NCBI GenBank assembly: GCA_937766455.1
Contig: CALLXD010000075.1
Location: 1 to 37,472, forward strand
DNA length: 37,472 nt
Reading direction: 5' to 3'
From: Vicinamibacterales bacterium
GTDB lineage: Bacteria > Acidobacteriota > Vicinamibacteria > Vicinamibacterales > UBA8438
Under the pieces are notes generated by a model. That model worked only from the letters and a program-made list of their open reading frames with translations. It was not told the origin of the DNA and made no database searches. Made by a program: the position numbers and the translations under genes. Shown here one piece after another: positions 26,212 to 34,057 of the stretch. Within the stretch, counting starts at the first letter, position 1; every line of letters starts with the position of its first letter.

Positions 26212-26316
26212 GCCCCTACGATACAATACGGCGGCTCGGGTGCCGGCCGGCGCGTACGTGCCGGCCGGGCCGTGGGGACAGGGGCCGGGTAGACGGACCC
26301 TCAAAGGAGAACAGGG

Positions 26317-26769
26317 ATGCGAAGCTGGCTGCCGTTCGTCTTGCTGACCGTGTTGAGCTGGGGCACGTACATTCCGACACTGCACAAGGGCCAGCTGGCG
26401 CTGGGCGGCAGTGGGCTGCACGCCTTTCTGATGGTCGGCGTGGCCTATCTCCTGGTTGCTATTCTGATCCCTGGGACGATGATCGCCAGGGCTGGGACCT
26501 GGCATCTCTTCACCTCAGGAGGGATGACCTTTACGATCGCGGCCGGTGTGCTCGGAGCGTTGGGCGCGCTGGGCATCGTTCTGGCGCTGGTGAACGGCGG
26601 TCGCCCCACGGTGGTGCCACCGTTGGTGTTCGCCGGAGCGCCGGTGGTCAGTACCTTCGTCGCGATGCTCTACAATCCGCCGCAAAACAGCCCGTCACCG
26701 ATGTTTTATCTCGGCATCCTGATGGCCGCGGCCGGGGCTGGCCTCGTGCTGTCCAATCGGCCGACGTAG
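26317..26769 (+). CDS. DMT/EamA-like half-size membrane protein
   Basis: The protein has 150 aa, preceded by AAAGGAGAAC. Five hydrophobic segments are visible. MRSWLPFVLLTVLSWGTYIP resembles the first helix of drug/metabolite transporter proteins, and the last helix (FYLGILMAAAGAGLVLSNRP) is the usual EamA ending. At half the length of a ten-helix DMT protein it may act as a dimer. The substrate is unknown. Intergenic 26770-26938 contains only a short GC-rich hairpin (26850-26867). Confidence 0.7.
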   Translation: MRSWLPFVLLTVLSWGTYIPTLHKGQLALGGSGLHAFLMVGVAYLLVAILIPGTMIARAGTWHLFTSGGMTFTIAAGVLGALGALGIVLALVNGGRPTVVPPLVFAGAPVVSTFVAMLYNPPQNSPSPMFYLGILMAAAGAGLVLSNRPT

Positions 26770-26938
26770 GCGTCGGGGAGCCGCGCCCTGTGCAGCGGTC
26801 GCGCCGAATGTAAGACAATAGAGTGTCCTGGGAACAGTGCCCGGGCATTGCGGCGCCTGGGCGCCGCCCATCTTGAGCATCCCGTGCCTGACCCGATGGT
26901 CGGCGCGAGCACGATTAGGCAATACATAAGGGGGAGAT

Positions 26939-27454
26939 GTGCGCGTTTTTGGATTCGACAAGTTCGTGAGCCGGAATGGTGTGGTGGCGTTGGCGCTGGT
27001 CGTCGCGGCCGGTGCGGTTGGTTGCGGCGGTGGCGGCGGCGACGCCGCCGAGTCTGGCGGCGAGGAGCCAGCCGCGATGGTCGACGCACCCGCGCCGGAG
27101 CCGCGCGTGTTCTTCGTCGCGCCGAGAGACGAGACCGACCACGCCACCGAGATTCCGCTCGGCTTCACCTTCGGCATTGAGAACTTCGAGGTGAGCCCGG
27201 TTCCCGGCGAAGTAGACAGCCCCCGCGCGGCGATGGGGCACTACCATCTGGGCGTCAACGCCGAGTGCCTGCCCGCGGGCGAGGTCATTCCTGCGGCTGA
27301 CCCTTGGGTGCACTTTGGTGATGGTTCCGATGGCATGGAGATGCAGCTCGAGGGCGGTGAGTATCGTTTCAGCGTGCAGATCGGCGACGACGAGCACCGA
27401 ACGATTGAGGGGCTCTGCGAAACCATTACGGTTCGAATGGAAGACGGAATCTAG
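26939..27454 (+). CDS. DUF4399-domain lipoprotein
   Basis: The protein has 171 aa from a GTG at 26939 after GGGGGAGAT. The overlapping ATG at 26937 opens a frame of only a few codons. The lipoprotein signal ends VVAAGAVGC, followed by a Gly/Glu-rich linker. The folded part matches DUF4399: RVFFVAPRDETDHATEIPLG, FGIENFEVSP, GHYHLGVNAECLPAGEVIP and a HFGDG segment. The His-rich GHYH motif suggests metal binding, but no function is known for the family. Confidence 0.85.
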   Translation: MRVFGFDKFVSRNGVVALALVVAAGAVGCGGGGGDAAESGGEEPAAMVDAPAPEPRVFFVAPRDETDHATEIPLGFTFGIENFEVSPVPGEVDSPRAAMGHYHLGVNAECLPAGEVIPAADPWVHFGDGSDGMEMQLEGGEYRFSVQIGDDEHRTIEGLCETITVRMEDGI

Positions 27455-27458
27455 GACT

Positions 27459-27492
27459 CGTTCGGGGTCCCGCCGCGCTGGGACCCCGAACG
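27459..27492. terminator. Perfect 13-bp hairpin after the DUF4399 gene
   Basis: CGTTCGGGGTCCC (27459-27471) and GGGACCCCGAACG (27480-27492) pair without mismatch across an 8-nt loop. The hairpin begins five bases after the stop codon. There is no T-run; position and strength still favour transcription termination or 3'-end protection. Confidence 0.65.
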
Positions 27493-27572
27493 CTCTACCC
27501 ACGCGCGGCCGCACACTGTGACCAGGCCTTCCTGGTCCGTCGTGCCTCCGGAGAATCAGCACCACAAGAACC

Positions 27573-28463
27573 GTGAGCGCTCTCGCCCACGACCTTCGGT
27601 ACGCGGTGCGACGTCTGCGGCGGAGTCCGGGTTTCGCCGTCACCGCCATCCTGACCCTGGGACTCGGTCTGGGAGCCGCCACGCTGCTCTTTGCCGCGGT
27701 CCATACGGTGCTGCTCCGACCGCTGCCATTCACCGACCAGCATGAACTTGTGCTGCTGTGGGAACGCGATCCCGCGAACGGCAGCCCGCACAATGAGGTG
27801 TCGCTGCCTCACTTTGAACAGTGGCGCGCGCAGGCATCTTCGTTCAGCAGCCTTGCCGCACTCGGCTCCACGGACTGGGGTGACCTGGAAGTGCGGGCTG
27901 ACGCTCCGTTCGCGCTGACGCAGCGGGTTGTGTCCAGTTCATTCTTCGAGACGCTTGGCGTGTCCGCCGCATTGGGGCGAACATTCAGGCCGTCCGACGA
28001 GGTGACTGGGGCCCCGTCGGTCATGGTGCTGAGCCACGCCAGTTGGCGGCGCCACTTCGGCGCAGACCCGGCTGTCGTTGGACACACGCTCTCCGTCGTA
28101 GGCCGCGACGAGCCGCTGGAAATCGTCGGGGTCATGCCGGCCGCCTTTCAGTTTCCCGCCGGCACAGATGCCTGGCTTCCCCTGGCACCGGCCCTGACTC
28201 AGGTCTTCCGCCAGAACGGTATGGACGAGATGCAGCGGCGGGGCCTGGGGGTGCTGTACGTCATCGGTCGTCTGGCGCCGGCGGTGACGCGGGAGGCGGC
28301 CCGGGCCGAAATGGACGTCGTGGTGCCCGAGGTGCCTCCAAGCAGCCTGACGGCGCTAGGCGGACTCACCGCCGCTGTGTTGTTCGTGTGTGCGGCGTCG
28401 ACCCTGCTGGCGGCACGGCGCGCGGTCCGCATCGAGCCCAGTCTCGCTCTCCGCTCCGAGTGA
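27573..28463 (+). CDS. ADOP/MacB-type permease with the middle deleted
   Basis: The ORF has 296 aa from a GTG. Residues 1-55 are the ADOP opening (LRYAVRRLRRSPGF, membrane helix 1, VLLRPLPFTD). Residues 60-246 form the MacB periplasmic core domain (SSFFETLGVSAALGRTF, VMVLSHASWRRHFG, LEIVGVMPAAFQFP). Then, near residues 248-262, the sequence passes directly into the terminal helix and signature of the family (LLAARRAVRIEPSLALRSE). Full ADOPs are about 800 aa, with two permease units, so roughly 500 residues are missing without loss of frame. It cannot form a normal permease and is probably a decaying copy. No ATPase is adjacent, as is usual for orphan ADOPs. Confidence 0.82.
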   Translation: MSALAHDLRYAVRRLRRSPGFAVTAILTLGLGLGAATLLFAAVHTVLLRPLPFTDQHELVLLWERDPANGSPHNEVSLPHFEQWRAQASSFSSLAALGSTDWGDLEVRADAPFALTQRVVSSSFFETLGVSAALGRTFRPSDEVTGAPSVMVLSHASWRRHFGADPAVVGHTLSVVGRDEPLEIVGVMPAAFQFPAGTDAWLPLAPALTQVFRQNGMDEMQRRGLGVLYVIGRLAPAVTREAARAEMDVVVPEVPPSSLTALGGLTAAVLFVCAASTLLAARRAVRIEPSLALRSE

Positions 28464-28511
28464 CCACCGAAGCCTCGGGATTGGGCGCTTTGCTTCGCGG
28501 TCTCCGACTCG

Positions 28512-29834
28512 TTACGGCCGGTTGAACTCCAGCGCGCGACCGCTGGCTCCTGGCAGGAAGGTACCGTCCTGGTAGCGCAGTTCGCCATTGATCCAGGTCA
28601 TGCGGACCTGGGCGCGAAGCGCGATGTCAGCGAACGGGCTCCAGCCACACTTGGAGTAGATGGGCGTCGGCGGGGTTCCCATCGAGGGATGGACCAGCAC
28701 CAGGTCGGCCCAGTAGCCCTCGCGGATGAATCCCCGTTCGGTGACGTCGAACAGCCGCGCCGGTGCGTGCGCGGTCTTCTCGACGACAGTCTCGACGCTG
28801 CATAGACCGGCGTGCACCTGCTCGAACAGGCTCGGGAGCGCATGTTGGACGAGTGGCAGGCCGGCGGGCGCGCCGGCGTAGAGCCGCGCCTTCTCGGCGA
28901 TGGTGTGTGGGGCATGGTCGGTGGCGATGACATCGATCCGTCCGTCGTTGACAGCCCGCCACAAGGCCTGTCGGTCGGCACTTGTTTTGATGGCCGGGTT
29001 GCACTTGATGTCGGCGCCCTTGGTCGCGTAGGACGTGTCGTCGAAGAACAGATGAGGCACGCACGCCTCCGCTGTGATCCGCTTGGTCGCCAGGTCGCCG
29101 GGGTGGAACAGGTCGAGCTCACGTGAGGTTGTGATGTGCAGCACATGGAGGCGGGCATCGTGTCGTCTGGCCAGTTCCACCGCGAGGCTGGAGGAACGGT
29201 AGCAGGCCTCTGCGGAGCGGATGCGGGGGTGCTCACTGAACGGAATGTTTTCTCCGTATCGTGCTCGCGCCGCCGCCTCGTTTGCTGCGATGGTCGGCGT
29301 GTGCTCGCAATGCGTCGCGATGACCAACGGCGAGGCGGCGAAGATGCCCTCCAGGGTCCGCTCGTCGTCGACCAGCATGTTGCCGGTGCTGGATCCCATG
29401 AACACCTTGACACCGCAGGCCAGCCGCCGGTCGACCGCCTTGACCGCGTCCAGATTGTCGTTGGTTGCACCGAAGTAGAAGGCGTAGTTCGCCATCGAAC
29501 GGTCGGCGGCTCGCGCGTGCTTGTCGATCAGCGCCTCCGCCGTGACCGTCTGCGGGTTGGTGTTGGGCATCTCCATATAGCTGGTGATGCCCCCGGCTAC
29601 CGCCGCCCGCGATTCGGTTTCGATGGTGGCCTTGTGTTCGAAACCCGGCTCCCGAAAGTGGACCTGATCGTCGATCATGCCCGGGAGCAGATACGCCCCA
29701 GCCGCATCGACCACCGTTGCGTTGGCCGGTGACTGGACATTCACCCCGAGGATGCGACCATCCGCTACGGTGAGGTCGCCGTCGGTGACGGTACCTTCGT
29801 TCACGATCCGGGCATTGATGATGCGATAGCTCAC
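28512..29834 (-). CDS. pyrC: Dihydroorotase (class I-like amidohydrolase)
   Basis: The protein has 440 aa from a GTG at 29834. It has the cyclic amidohydrolase fold: IDDQVHFREPGFEHK, AAVAGGITSYMEMPNTNPQT, the carbamylated lysine in GVKVFMGSSTGN, metal histidines in ATHCEHTP and LHVLHITT, and the catalytic Asp in IATDHAPHT. It would close carbamoyl-aspartate to dihydroorotate in pyrimidine synthesis. The first metal motif reads QVH instead of HVH, which I recall from the Bacteroidota-type dihydroorotases; related hydantoinases and allantoinases are less likely given MEMPNTNPQT. There are no other pyr genes nearby. Confidence 0.88.
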   Translation of the reverse strand: MSYRIINARIVNEGTVTDGDLTVADGRILGVNVQSPANATVVDAAGAYLLPGMIDDQVHFREPGFEHKATIETESRAAVAGGITSYMEMPNTNPQTVTAEALIDKHARAADRSMANYAFYFGATNDNLDAVKAVDRRLACGVKVFMGSSTGNMLVDDERTLEGIFAASPLVIATHCEHTPTIAANEAAARARYGENIPFSEHPRIRSAEACYRSSSLAVELARRHDARLHVLHITTSRELDLFHPGDLATKRITAEACVPHLFFDDTSYATKGADIKCNPAIKTSADRQALWRAVNDGRIDVIATDHAPHTIAEKARLYAGAPAGLPLVQHALPSLFEQVHAGLCSVETVVEKTAHAPARLFDVTERGFIREGYWADLVLVHPSMGTPPTPIYSKCGWSPFADIALRAQVRMTWINGELRYQDGTFLPGASGRALEFNRP

Positions 29835-29970
29835 GGCACTAGCTTATCCGGCTCGGTGCGGGCTGTGGAGATAGCCACGCTGGCGGGGCCGGTCGGGTTA
29901 GTTAGGGGGCGCCTGTGTGGCGCCTGATTGTCGCAACATCGGAGGCTGACACGTGATGAAGGAGCCGCGT

Positions 29971-30747
29971 CTATTCCGACAGCAGTTCCCGAATCTGACC
30001 CTCGATCGAATCGAAGTCGACCAAGCCGATGTGTTCGGCGGCAATACGACCCTTGCGGTCGATCAGCCAGGTCTTGGGCAGCACATACGTCTCGCCGAAC
30101 GGCGCGAGCCGTTCCGGCGTGTCTGCCAGCGCAATCCGGTAGTTGAGAGGCTCGCGCTCGAGGAATGGACGCACAATGTCCCATCCAGGTGCGTCCAAAG
30201 AGACGCCAACCACCGCGAAACCGTCGCCACCGAACCTCTCCTCGAAGTCGACGAACCACGGCATCTCCACCTTGCACGGCCGGCACCAGGTGGCCCAGAA
30301 GTTCAACAGCAGGACGCGGCCGGTGTAGTCGGCAAGCATCGCGTTGCCGCCGTCCATATCCGGCAGCGTGAAATGGGGCGCGTCTGGCCGCTCGGAAATT
30401 TGCGTTAGAGCCGATTCTCGAAACCGCCGAGCGGGGGACGGGGCGTCCTCCGCTGGTGCCCCTCTCGGCGCCGGCCGTGTGGCGTCCGTACTGACGGCGC
30501 GATCCTCGGGGGCGGGCTCACTCCCCGGCCAGGGCCCCAGTGTGACCACCATCGCGCCAATCCAGACCGCGGCGGCCGCGCCTACCAGCCACGTGCCGAT
30601 GGGTCTCCGCTTAGCCTCCTGCGCTCGACGGGCTTCCAGCTGAGCCAAACCGTGGTCGACGTCGGGCTGCCCCTCTTCGTCGGGTACCAATGTGGCCAGG
30701 CGGTCGTCCACCCAGCGCTCGAGCTCCGGATCATCCTGTGTCGCCAT
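29971..30747 (-). CDS. Membrane-anchored TlpA-like thioredoxin with anti-sigma-like N-terminus
   Basis: The protein has 258 aa from the ATG at 30747; it overlaps the sigma-factor gene end by 17 bases. Residues 1-48 are a charged cytoplasmic segment (ELERWVDDRLATL, GLAQLEARRAQEAKRR) of anti-sigma-factor size. Residues 51-71 span the membrane, and a Pro/Ala-rich linker runs to about 115. A TlpA/ResA thioredoxin domain follows (PHFTLPDMDGG, LLLNFWATWCRPCKVEMPWF) with active cysteines in WCRPC (154-158), VVGVSLD and the cis-Pro region YVLPKTWLID. The thioredoxin would face the periplasm. Placement behind an ECF sigma gene suggests an anti-sigma whose sensor is a redox domain (inference). A simple membrane thioredoxin is the alternative. 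Confidence 0.82.
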   Translation of the reverse strand: MATQDDPELERWVDDRLATLVPDEEGQPDVDHGLAQLEARRAQEAKRRPIGTWLVGAAAAVWIGAMVVTLGPWPGSEPAPEDRAVSTDATRPAPRGAPAEDAPSPARRFRESALTQISERPDAPHFTLPDMDGGNAMLADYTGRVLLLNFWATWCRPCKVEMPWFVDFEERFGGDGFAVVGVSLDAPGWDIVRPFLEREPLNYRIALADTPERLAPFGETYVLPKTWLIDRKGRIAAEHIGLVDFDSIEGQIRELLSE

Positions 30748-31279
30748 AACGTGAGCAGTATTCCTTTTGGAACGCCTGCCGCGCCCGGCGCAACAGCGTG
30801 CCAACGGACGACGGTGTGACACCCGTCGCGTCCGCTAGTTCATCGTAACTGAGACCCTGGCCGCGGAGCACCAGAAGCGTGGCTCGGTCGGGCCGCAGTG
30901 CCAGGAGGGTTCGCCGCACCCGCCCTCTCGCCTCACCCGCCACCGCCGCGTCTTCTGGGCTTGGCGTACTACCCGCTAGTCGCAGCAACGGCTCGTATCG
31001 GGCACGTCGCGTCACGCGTCGCAGCTCGTCGAGTCCTCGACGTACAGCCGTACGGTAGAGCCAGCCGGGGGTGTTGGGGCCTTGGGCGTTGGGTTCGTGC
31101 CAGAGCCTCATGAACACGTCTACCGCCAGCTCCTCGGCACGCGCTGGGTCATTGACGACCCGAGCGATGACACTGGTCACGCGCGCGTAGTGCACCCGGA
31201 ACTCCGCCTCGAGGTCGAACGAGGCAGGCGCCGTCTGGTCGTCCACAGCCGCGTCCGCGGCGTCGCTCAGCATGTTCAC
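30731..31279 (-). CDS. ECF-type sigma-70 family sigma factor
   Basis: The protein has 182 aa. Region 2 is at residues 25-90 (FRVHYARVTSVIARVVNDPA, AEELAVDVFMRLW, GWLYRTAVRRGLDELRR) and region 4 at about 125-175 (LLALRPDRATLLVLRGQGLS, YDELADATGVTPSSVGTLLR). Regions 1 and 3 are absent, as in group IV sigma factors. It directs RNA polymerase to a small stress regulon, here perhaps under control of the overlapping membrane thioredoxin. Its target promoters cannot be read. It lies 87 bases downstream of the 407-aa gene on the same strand. Confidence 0.9.
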   Translation of the reverse strand: MNMLSDAADAAVDDQTAPASFDLEAEFRVHYARVTSVIARVVNDPARAEELAVDVFMRLWHEPNAQGPNTPGWLYRTAVRRGLDELRRVTRRARYEPLLRLAGSTPSPEDAAVAGEARGRVRRTLLALRPDRATLLVLRGQGLSYDELADATGVTPSSVGTLLRRARQAFQKEYCSRYGDTG

Positions 31280-31366
31280 GTCTTCATAACGCTTGCCGCG
31301 GACGGATTGTGACAGGTTGGGCGTCGGCGTCCGGCACCCGGAGTCCTCCTGCGAGGGCGGGTCCGG

Positions 31367-32590
31367 TCAGCCGGTGGGCCGATTGGCTCGATACGGGGCA
31401 TTCGGGCGCTGTGTTGCACGCGACGATGACACCAGGTCTTGCAGGCTGTCGAGCGCAAAGCAAGAAACGACCCGGGGGTCTGGTACGAGGTCGGGCGGTG
31501 TTTCCGTTCGGACGGCGTCGAGCAGTCGGGGGTACAGAAACGCGTGGCTCAGTAGATCCAGGCTGGGGTCTGGGCGTTCGGCGGGTCTCGCGGCGAGAGA
31601 CACTGTGAACATCGATACGGTGTGGACGAGCATCCGTGCGCTGGCCAGCAGGCTGAGTCGGAACCAGTGGTCGTCCGGAATCGACTCGAACGGGACCAGC
31701 ATCAGGAGGTCGGCGAATCCCCCATCGATGCAGGCGTTTCCGGCATCGACACATGAGCCGCGTCCCGCGTTCCAGGGGGCGTAGGGCATGAATCCTAGCT
31801 GCAGCAGACGCACGAACAGTCGACACCAGCGGGTGACGGTTTCTTCGCCCTCGCCGGCGGGTACCCGCAACTGCGGGCTGGCGGCCGCGAGCATTCGCAG
31901 GTCGTCTACCCTGATCGGGGCCGTCGGGTAGTACCAGACCGACACGCCACAACCGGCCCTCGCTCGGCCCTCGATCCGCTCGAACGCCTGCGGCGTGAGA
32001 TGGCGTTTCAATGCCTCAACGTAGTCGGTCGTGGCCTCTGCCGGACAGCGATGGACGAACAGAGGCACTGGTGCGTGGGCCAGTTCTCCATACACCGTCA
32101 AATGCCGTTCGTGCACCGCCGCCGCCATCCGTTGTTCCCGCAGGCACTCGTCGAGCGGCATCGCCCCAGGTGGGACGTTGACCATCAGTGGGAAGTGGAG
32201 CCCCAGTGGCAGGTCACTTCCTCGAAACGCGGCCGTCATCATCCACTCCAAGTAATCGTCGAAGTCGGGCATCAACGGCTCGGTGCCCTTGAAGGTGATG
32301 ACGTCTCCGGCCCACAACTGCTCCGGATGCTCGATATCCGGCACCGCGCAGCACAGACTACGGAAGTGTCCCGGCAGTCGGTAGAACTGGCCCATGACCC
32401 CAGTTGCGGCGTTCGGCGCAACGGGTATCCGGCGCCGGAGCCCCGACATCATCCCTGTGATGTCCGGGCAGAGCGGTTCGAGCGCGGCCATCAACCTGGG
32501 TCGTTCCTGTGCCGCGTCGTAGACCATGTCGGAAACCACGTGGGCGAAACCGGCATCTTCGGCGTGGCGAGTCAGCGGGTCGATAGTCAT
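31367..32590 (-). CDS. 407-aa protein of no recognised family, last gene of the peptide/ABC operon
   Basis: The ATG at 32590 overlaps the preceding membrane ORF stop by four bases (ATGA), so it is translationally coupled. There is no signal peptide and no clear membrane helix. Visible features are a proline-rich middle (LHFPLMVNVPPGAMPLDECL), a cysteine-rich stretch (NAGRGSCVDAGNACIDGG), a DDHWFRLSLLASARMLVHTV helix, and about ten cysteines in all, many for a cytoplasmic protein. Codon use is like its neighbours, and the long frame beats those overlapping it. I do not recognise it and assign no function. In this operon it could modify, sense or resist the peptide. Confidence 0.75.
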   Translation of the reverse strand: MTIDPLTRHAEDAGFAHVVSDMVYDAAQERPRLMAALEPLCPDITGMMSGLRRRIPVAPNAATGVMGQFYRLPGHFRSLCCAVPDIEHPEQLWAGDVITFKGTEPLMPDFDDYLEWMMTAAFRGSDLPLGLHFPLMVNVPPGAMPLDECLREQRMAAAVHERHLTVYGELAHAPVPLFVHRCPAEATTDYVEALKRHLTPQAFERIEGRARAGCGVSVWYYPTAPIRVDDLRMLAAASPQLRVPAGEGEETVTRWCRLFVRLLQLGFMPYAPWNAGRGSCVDAGNACIDGGFADLLMLVPFESIPDDHWFRLSLLASARMLVHTVSMFTVSLAARPAERPDPSLDLLSHAFLYPRLLDAVRTETPPDLVPDPRVVSCFALDSLQDLVSSSRATQRPNAPYRANRPTG

Positions 32591-33365
32591 CGAGCGAGCT
32601 CCAGAAGCATGCCGACCAGTGGTCCGCCGGCGCAGATGGTGAGTAGGGCGAGGGCGGCCAACACTGTGCCACCCCGCGACAGTCTGGTTTCGACCTTGAG
32701 CGCGATCGTCAAGATGCTCGCCAGCCAGATGAGTGAATAGAGCGAGAGCAGCCGGCCCGTGGACGGAAGTGGTTCGGACAACAAGGCGTCTCGGTAGTGG
32801 CTGATGGTCAGCACCAGCTCTGCCGTTGACGCGGGCGCCGGGAACGCCGCTGGCTCAGGCTGCCACAGCCACGCAATAGCCACCAGGAGCAGAGCGACCG
32901 GGACCTGGGTGTAGAAGCCCAGCGCCGTGAACTCGGCGAGTCGCGCCGGAGACCCCGGACGGCCCCCCTGTGACCAATGATCGGTGAGACAACCTGCCCG
33001 TGGAGACTAGAGTAGGGGCGGGGAGGGTGTGATGGATGAATCGGATGCCAGCAGTGGTTGGACTGAACGTGGTCGAGGGGGCGGAGGCGGAGGGAGCCCG
33101 GAGGGCGACCGGAGTCTCCGGCGCCTCGGCCACGAAGCGCGCCTCGCCCCCCGACCCGGCAGTGCCGGGGGGGAGGCTCCGGCCGAGACCCCTGAGTGGC
33201 GAGGATGCCTTCCATCACAGGACGAAGTTTGGCGCTGAGCACCAGGGCGGCCACGCCCTGTAGACCTGCGCACGCGACGGGCGCGGCGAGTGCAAGACCC
33301 CAATTGGGCGGCTCTTGCTGCCGGTTGTCGAAGAAGCGGGTGGGGCTTGAGAGCAGTTGCAGCAT
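32587..33365 (-). pseudogene. YIP1-like membrane gene broken by frameshift(s)
   Basis: The first 60 codons from the ATG at 33365 (LLSSPTRFFDNRQQEPPNWG, then a hydrophobic helix, VLSAKLRPVMEGIL) look like the start of a YIP1-family protein. Two coherent helices reappear in a different frame further on (LAEFTALGFYTQVPVALLLV; SLIWLASILTIALKVETRLS; LLTICAGGPLVGMLLELAR), ending at 32587. The two frames differ, and 33012-33180 between them is GC-rich with no hydrophobic frame; a stop at about 33007-33009 closes the final frame upstream. Either the gene is decayed, with at least one frameshift, or the assembly has errors. The segment from an ATG at 32883 could still be translated as 98 aa with two helices. 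Confidence 0.6.
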
Positions 33366-33382
33366 GGTCGTCCCTCTCTCAA

Positions 33383-33408
33383 CCAGCTCAATCGACCAGC
33401 TCAATCGA
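33383..33408. repeat. 13-bp tandem duplication at the permease stop codon
   Basis: Positions 33383-33395 and 33396-33408 are identical 13-base units. The permease stop codon (TGA, minus strand, 33403-33401) lies in the second unit. Thirteen is not a multiple of three, so gain or loss of a unit shifts the frame between the permease and the next gene. It may mark a slippage event. Confidence 0.6.
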
Positions 33409-34057
33409 CCAGGTCGAGCGTGTCGGCACGACGCATCCAGCGTGTGGTCGCGAGAATGATGATCGCGTAGACACTCAGGAGAAACCCTGCGGCGAGTCGG
33501 CGGCCCCACGGTGCATTCCAGAGCGCGAGGAGCGCCTCTCTGCGGGGACTGCCTTCCGGGGCCAGTGTCATGACCAAGAGAAGTGGGAGCACAAGAGCCA
33601 GCAGCGGCCCGATGTGGCCGACCCGCCACGAGAATCGCCATTTCGCAGCGACCGCCAAGCCGCCGAACAGCAACAGGCCGGCCAGGAGGGTGACCCACGT
33701 GCCGACCGGGTGCAGGAGCTCTCGCGCGAACATGGCGCTAGAGAGCGCCCAGAATGCTGTGGACCACAGGCCGGCCGCCGCAAATTTGCTGCCGACCACG
33801 GCTCGGTCGTCTACTGGCAGCGTCCGCAACCATCGAAATGTGCCCTTGGAGCGCTCACGGGTGATCAGCCATTCGCTCCACAGCAACGCCAGCATCAGAT
33901 TCAAGTTGAACACCAAGGCCACTCGCGGACCCGGGCTCTGAGGGATCGCATAGGCGGCGGCCGCGAGCGTGAGCGTGCCGGCCATGGCACCGGCGAGCGC
34001 GCGCCAGTGGAGGCGCAGGTCTTTGGCCACCAGTACGGCGAGTTGACTACTCAGCAC
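33401..34057 (-). CDS. ABC transporter permease of the peptide operon
   Basis: The protein has 218 aa from a GTG at 34057, which overlaps the ATPase end by 11 bases. It has about six hydrophobic segments (WRALAGAMAGTLTLAAAAYA; VALVFNLNLMLALLWSEWLI; TWVTLLAGLLLFGGLAVAAK; IGPLLALVLPLLLVMTLAPE; LAAGFLLSVYAIIILATT). The RSKGTFRWLRTLPVDDRAVV loop after helix 2 is typical of ABC-2-type permeases and likely docks the ATPase. It partners the adjacent ATPase to form an exporter or self-immunity pump. The substrate is inferred only from context. Confidence 0.82.
   Translation of the reverse strand: MLSSQLAVLVAKDLRLHWRALAGAMAGTLTLAAAAYAIPQSPGPRVALVFNLNLMLALLWSEWLITRERSKGTFRWLRTLPVDDRAVVGSKFAAAGLWSTAFWALSSAMFARELLHPVGTWVTLLAGLLLFGGLAVAAKWRFSWRVGHIGPLLALVLPLLLVMTLAPEGSPRREALLALWNAPWGRRLAAGFLLSVYAIIILATTRWMRRADTLDLVD

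Noticed and set aside
32855-33133. 92-aa minus-strand frame inside the broken YIP1-like gene
   Set aside because: It shows no hydrophobic pattern or domain and lies in the degenerate stretch; it is more likely part of the frameshifted region than a gene.
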